From: CAYJDG01 sp964368875 | GTDB taxonomy: Bacteria > Pseudomonadota > Alphaproteobacteria > Micavibrionales > Micavibrionaceae | Assembly (NCBI GenBank): GCA_964368875.1 | Contig: CAYJDG010000004.1 | Span: 1 to 64,000 of the forward strand | Direction of reading: 5' to 3' | Length of the DNA stretch: 64,000 bases | Shown here: positions 60,304-64,000 of the stretch, piece by piece | Position numbering within the stretch: the first letter of the stretch is position 1 | How the letters are laid out: every line of letters starts with the position of its first letter | The notes under the pieces: generated by a model | The model's input: only the letters and a program-made list of their open reading frames with translations | Told to the model about the DNA's origin: nothing | Databases searched by the model: none | Position numbers and translations under genes: made by a program

Positions 60304-61430
60304 GGTGTTGCCCCTTCTGCAGGCAACGGCAAGGGATCGCGGGCCGAGCCGCTTGCCCGGGCCAGCAGCCCTAATCCGCCGAGCAACGGAGCCAGCGTAA
60401 TAAAATACATCAGCGGCAAGCCAGCATTTGATTGTTTGCCAAGATTATACGCCCCCATGAACAGCGCCTGCACCAGCACCACAATGCCCACCGCAAAAAT
60501 GATGCGGCGGGTCTGGCCGCGACGGTCCAGCGGACCGAGCAAAAGGGCACACAGGGCAATCACCGTAAACCCCGGCACAAGGAACGGGGTGAGCAGGCGT
60601 TTATGGATTTCGAGGGTAAAATCCTTCCGGTGCGACCGGTCCGTGGCATCTTTAAGGTCCGGGTTCAGGAGTTTACCCAAGGTCCGCTCCTCAGGTTCCT
60701 GCCAGCGCTGCCGAACCGGACCGGGGGTTGGCAGATCGATGGTGTATTGATCGAATTCAAGCCGTTTCAGCACTTTCCCGGCCTTATCATAATCCTGCCG
60801 GGACCCTTCATAAACCAGCACCTGCTGGCCATCATCGCTGGCAACCATCAGACCCCGGTTGGCTATAATAGTCGAGGGGGCTTTGTCGGGATCGCGGCTG
60901 TCATAAATGAGCAATCCGCGCAGTTCGCCATTGCGGCCCCGGTCGCGCAGATAGACCATCAGACCCTTGCCAACCTGATTGAACACGCCTTCCCGGAAGA
61001 GCAGGGATGACATTTCAGCCTTGATCTGGACTCGGAGCTTTTGTTGAGTCCCGTTTGTCAGCGGCGCGATCCAGCCCATGATCAGAAACAGGAAAAATCC
61101 TGTAACCAGCGCCAATAGCAAGGCCGGGCGGGCAAGACGCAGCGGGGAAAACCCAAGCGCCCGCAGCACGATCAGTTCGCTGTCCATGGTGAGGCGGTTG
61201 TAAATAAACAAAACCGATGCCATCAGGCCCAGCGGCAGAATGATTTCAAGAAATTTGGGCAAGGTCAGGAAGGTCAGGATCCAGAAGGAAAGTCCTGAGG
61301 CCCCCGAATTGATTACCAACTCAAGGAACCGCAGCGATTGAGTCAGAAGAATAAGGGCCGCCAGCACCAGAGTCACAAAGACCGTGGCGATCAGGACGTT
61401 TTTCAGGACATAACGGTCGACAATCGGCAT
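60300..61430 (-). CDS. lptF: lipopolysaccharide transport permease LptF
   Basis: Partner permease of LptG. MPIVDRYVLKNVLIATVFVTLVL at the N-terminus and LLTQSLRFLELVINSGAS near residues 30-47 are standard for LptF, and LPKFLEIILPLGLMASVLFIYNRL near 57-80 follows. The periplasmic jellyroll covers about residues 125-270, then three helices. ATG 61430 gives 376 residues; an upstream ATG at 61463 adds 11 residues (MGNNRGRDLRP) and is less likely. Divergent from pepA, an arrangement common in proteobacteria. Confidence 0.94.
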   Translation of the reverse strand: MPIVDRYVLKNVLIATVFVTLVLAALILLTQSLRFLELVINSGASGLSFWILTFLTLPKFLEIILPLGLMASVLFIYNRLTMDSELIVLRALGFSPLRLARPALLLALVTGFFLFLIMGWIAPLTNGTQQKLRVQIKAEMSSLLFREGVFNQVGKGLMVYLRDRGRNGELRGLLIYDSRDPDKAPSTIIANRGLMVASDDGQQVLVYEGSRQDYDKAGKVLKRLEFDQYTIDLPTPGPVRQRWQEPEERTLGKLLNPDLKDATDRSHRKDFTLEIHKRLLTPFLVPGFTVIALCALLLGPLDRRGQTRRIIFAVGIVVLVQALFMGAYNLGKQSNAGLPLMYFITLAPLLGGLGLLARASGSARDPLPLPAEGATP

Positions 61431-61536
61431 CGGCCTTAAATCTCTTCCTCGGTTGTTCCCCATCCGTCTATCAGATAATATGCTCTCCAGTCCATTCCGG
61501 CCTGTGCGCCAGCCTCACTACATAAAGGTTTTTCTT

Positions 61537-63081
61537 ATGTCCTCAACGCCCCTCCGCCTCGATTTCGTCAAAACCCCTGCCAAAAACGCCGATACGGCGA
61601 TTGTCGCGCTCTTTGCCGATAAGAAGCTCAGCGAGGGAGCCAAGCTCGTCGACGACATGCTGGGAGGCATTCTGCAGCACCAGTTGAAACACTCCCCGGC
61701 ATTCAAGGCTACGGCAGGCCACACCATGTCGATCGCCCTGCCCCCGCGCGCACCTTATACCCGTATCGTACTCCTTGGTCTTGGCGATAAAGACAAGTTT
61801 ACCCCGCAGGTCGCCGAAACCGCAGGTGGTCGGCTTTTTGCGGCCCTCAAGGCCTATGGCTCCAGCGTGGCGGTGGTGCTGAATGTCGAGGATCTGGACG
61901 CTCCCAAATTCAAAAATGCTGCACCCGAAGTCTCCCTCGCCTTTGGCGCCCGGCTTGGCACCTATAGTTTCGAGCATTACAAAACTGCAGCAAAAACCGA
62001 CAAAGATGCACCCGTCCTGAAAAGCCTCTCTTTCTTGACTTCGGACGGCAAAGCCCTGACCAAAGCCTTTAAAACGCAGGATGAACTCGCGGAATCGATC
62101 TTCCTGACCCGCAACCTCGTTAATGAACCGCCAAACCGACTTTATCCGGAAAGCTTTGCCAAGGTGATCGAGAAAACCCTCAAGCCGCTTGGCGTTAAGG
62201 TCGAAATCCTTAAAAGCGACCAGCTCAAAAAACTTGGTATGGGCTGCATGATTGCAGTCGGTCAGGCCTCTGAAAACCCACCCTGCCTCGTCACCATGAG
62301 CTGGCCAGGCAAAGCCGCCACAGCAGGCAAAAAGGGCTCTAAAAAATTGGGTCCCGTTGGTCTTGTCGGCAAAGGCATCACCTTCGACACGGGCGGTCTC
62401 AGCCTCAAGCCCTATGAAGGCATGCTCGATATGAAATGCGATATGGCCGGGGCCGCTGCCGTGGTTGGCGCGATGCGCACTTTGGCTTTGCGTAAATGTC
62501 CGGTTCCGGTCGTGGCGACCGTTGCCCTGGCCGAAAACTCGGTCTCGGACGAGGCCGTCCGCCCTAGCGATATTGTGACCTCCTATAGCGGCAAAACCGT
62601 CGAAATCCTCAACACCGACGCCGAAGGCCGCCTTGTGCTGGCGGATGCTCTCACCTATATACAGAAAAAACATAATCCGCGCGTCATCCTTGATCTGGCA
62701 ACCCTCACCGGGGCGATCATGATCGCTTTGGGTCTCGACTATTGTGGCGTATTTTCGAATGACGACACGGTCTGGAAAGACCTTGATGCCGCCAGCAGCG
62801 GCACGGGTGAAAAAGTCTGGCGCATGCCGGTTGATGAGGCGTTCCGCCGTGAAATGGACAGCCCTTTTGCTGACATCAAAAACGTTGGCAATGGCCGCTA
62901 TGGCGGGTCTTCAACCGCTGCAGCATTTTTAAGCGAATTTATCGATGCCGGGCGCCCATGGGCGCACCTCGATATCGCCGGAGTGGCCATCCATAAAGGT
63001 GGCAAACCGACCAACCCGAAAACCTTCGCCACTGGCTGGGGTGTGCGCATTCTCAATGAATATGTGCGCGGGTTTGAATAG
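61537..63081 (+). CDS. pepA: leucyl aminopeptidase
   Basis: Cytosolic M17 dizinc aminopeptidase that also serves as a DNA-binding protein in some bacteria. Metal and catalytic motifs: LVGKGITFDTGGLSLKP near residues 276-292, MKCDMAGAAAVVGAM near 299-313 and the signature NTDAEGRLVLADALTY near 359-374. The C-terminal hexamer-forming region includes DIKNVGNGRYGGSSTAAAFL and HLDIAGVA. ATG 61537 gives 514 residues, as usual; upstream frame extension has no support. Divergent from lptF. Confidence 0.96.
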   Translation: MSSTPLRLDFVKTPAKNADTAIVALFADKKLSEGAKLVDDMLGGILQHQLKHSPAFKATAGHTMSIALPPRAPYTRIVLLGLGDKDKFTPQVAETAGGRLFAALKAYGSSVAVVLNVEDLDAPKFKNAAPEVSLAFGARLGTYSFEHYKTAAKTDKDAPVLKSLSFLTSDGKALTKAFKTQDELAESIFLTRNLVNEPPNRLYPESFAKVIEKTLKPLGVKVEILKSDQLKKLGMGCMIAVGQASENPPCLVTMSWPGKAATAGKKGSKKLGPVGLVGKGITFDTGGLSLKPYEGMLDMKCDMAGAAAVVGAMRTLALRKCPVPVVATVALAENSVSDEAVRPSDIVTSYSGKTVEILNTDAEGRLVLADALTYIQKKHNPRVILDLATLTGAIMIALGLDYCGVFSNDDTVWKDLDAASSGTGEKVWRMPVDEAFRREMDSPFADIKNVGNGRYGGSSTAAAFLSEFIDAGRPWAHLDIAGVAIHKGGKPTNPKTFATGWGVRILNEYVRGFE

Positions 63082-63091
63082 GCTAAAATAG

Positions 63092-63118
63092 AAAAAGGGC
63101 CGCAGCACGCGACCCTCT
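63092..63118. terminator. probable bidirectional terminator between pepA and efp
   Basis: Arms GGGCCGC and GCGACCC (one mismatch) around AGCAC, flanked by an A run on the left and TCTTT on the right, placed between two convergent stops. Confidence 0.5.
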
Positions 63119-63142
63119 TTCCATACGCAGTATATTCAATCT

Positions 63143-63700
63143 TTACTTGGCACGCGAGGTATATTCGTCGGTGCGGGTATCAATTTCGATCTTATCGCCG
63201 ATTTCGACGAAGCCCGGGACTGACACAACGTGGCCGGTTGCGATGGTGGCAGGCTTCATGACTTTGCCCGAGGTGTCGCCTTTAACGGCTGGCTCGGTGT
63301 ATGTCACTTCGTGAACGACTTTGATCGGGATTTCGATGGAGAGAGGTTTGCCTTCATAAATAACCAGTTCGCATGGCATGGCTTCGTACAGGTATTTCAC
63401 TGCGCCTTCGACCATTTCGCCTTTGAGTTCGTACTGGTTATAGTCAGCATCGACGAAGACGTATTCTTCGCCTGAGTTGTAAGAATAAGTGACATCGCGG
63501 CGATCAAGGATCACGTCATCGAATTTTTCGTCAGCTTTGTAGATGCCTTCGCCGGGGCTGCCGCTGATCAGGTTGCGGAATTTGAGCTTCATGACCGACG
63601 AGTTACGGCCTGATTTGCTGAATTCGGCTTTGGTGATGAGCTGGAGATTGCCGTTCATTGTAACGACGTTACCGGCGCGGAGTTCCTGGGCGACTTTCAT
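63143..63700 (-). CDS. efp: elongation factor P, arginine-tip (EarP) type
   Basis: Helps the ribosome through proline stretches. The tip region of domain I reads AEFSKSGRNSSVMKLKFRN, so residue 32 is Arg where classical EF-P has Lys in PGKG. ILDRRDVTYSYNSGEEYVFVDADYNQYEL and the end GDKIEIDTRTDEYTSRAK also match the EarP-modified type (as in Pseudomonas and Neisseria), not the usual alphaproteobacterial EF-P. At 185 residues it is complete. The ribosome-binding site AGGA overlaps the stop of earP, four bases upstream, so the two genes are coupled. Confidence 0.95.
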   Translation of the reverse strand: MKVAQELRAGNVVTMNGNLQLITKAEFSKSGRNSSVMKLKFRNLISGSPGEGIYKADEKFDDVILDRRDVTYSYNSGEEYVFVDADYNQYELKGEMVEGAVKYLYEAMPCELVIYEGKPLSIEIPIKVVHEVTYTEPAVKGDTSGKVMKPATIATGHVVSVPGFVEIGDKIEIDTRTDEYTSRAK

Positions 63701-63704
63701 AGTA

Positions 63705-64000
63705 TTATCCTGTGACTTTCAGTGTCGGTTGTAGCTGTTGCGCGCGGATAAAGCGGATCACCTGAGTGGCGCAATCATCCTGCCGGGCCTGAATGTCAGT
63801 CCATGCGCGGGCATGGGCTTCGAGTTCGGGCAGTTGGGGCAGAAGATCATGCCAGGAGCGTGGTCCCGATTTGCCTTCGCGGACCCCTAGATTCCACATT
63901 GCATGAAAATCCGCAAGCGATTCCGCTAAAGAATCACTCAAACCCTGCCTATATCGGCCTAAAAAGGCCTCAAGTTTAACCTGACTGGCACCGCGTTCCT
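63705..64000 (-). CDS. earP: EarP (EF-P arginine rhamnosyltransferase), C-terminal part, 5' end outside window
   Basis: The frame is open from the right edge. The visible 97 residues contain VKLEAFLGRYRQGL, then a helix with FHAMWN, then WHDLLPQLPELEAHARAW and a final CATQVIRFI helix. This resembles the C-terminal end of EarP (DUF2331), which transfers rhamnose from dTDP-rhamnose onto Arg32 of EF-P. The shared operon with an Arg32-type efp is strong support. The catalytic domain lies beyond the window, so the call rests on the tail and the context. Confidence 0.8.
   Translation of the reverse strand, partial: ERGASQVKLEAFLGRYRQGLSDSLAESLADFHAMWNLGVREGKSGPRSWHDLLPQLPELEAHARAWTDIQARQDDCATQVIRFIRAQQLQPTLKVTG

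Overview
The window reads as one contig set from an alphaproteobacterial genome, probably a metagenome-assembled one. Two runs of exactly 100 N (20781-20880 and 34935-35034) are scaffold joins, and both cut genes. The alphaproteobacterial signs are the very large NAD-glutamate dehydrogenase type, the aa3 oxidase cluster with a CoxF-like small protein, CtaG, DUF983 and SURF1, an IalB-family protein, and a PutA lacking the DNA-binding domain. I cannot name the genus from sequence alone.

Layout. 1-4754: end of an NAD-glutamate dehydrogenase, a hypothetical gene, ubiA, rsmE and a MAPEG protein. 4946-13840: cytochrome c oxidase genes coxB and coxA, a strong terminator, ilvA and a small reverse gene, then ctaB, a 37-residue CoxF-like gene, an unknown exported acidic protein, ctaG, coxC, DUF983 and SURF1. 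13832-20042: an SDR gene divergent from a winged-helix gene with two palindromes between them, an unknown gene, an M23 peptidase, an IalB protein and an aminotransferase. 20362-25812: a gene cut by a gap, acetoacetyl-CoA synthetase, and a DsbD/ScsB-like reductase with a redoxin partner. 25941-30370: a soluble PAS histidine kinase, a ParB-like small protein, an epimerase-like protein and a glutathione transferase. 30524-32936: a tightly coupled operon of three YceI proteins and one cytochrome b561. 33172-41893: uppP, rsmD, a pseudouridine synthase cut by a gap, tadA, purD, putA and xseA. 41913-44413: TerD and TerA-like proteins and an unknown gene. 44487-47691: a clear promoter with a 49-codon ORF, ettA, an ElaA-like acetyltransferase and small unknowns.

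47960-57291 is the most striking block: three consecutive genes for 950-1065-residue polytopic membrane proteins. They are clearly paralogous to each other and resemble the DotA/TraY core protein of type IVB secretion and IncI conjugation systems. No other dot/icm/tra gene is present in the window. They end at a terminator facing mlaC and mlaA, followed by lptG and lptF (minus strand), which diverge from pepA.

The right end carries efp and, just upstream of it, the 3' end of earP. The EF-P has arginine at the tip position and matches the EarP-rhamnosylated type known mainly from beta- and gammaproteobacteria. This pairing is unexpected in an alphaproteobacterium. No rRNA, tRNA, CRISPR array or insertion sequence was recognised.
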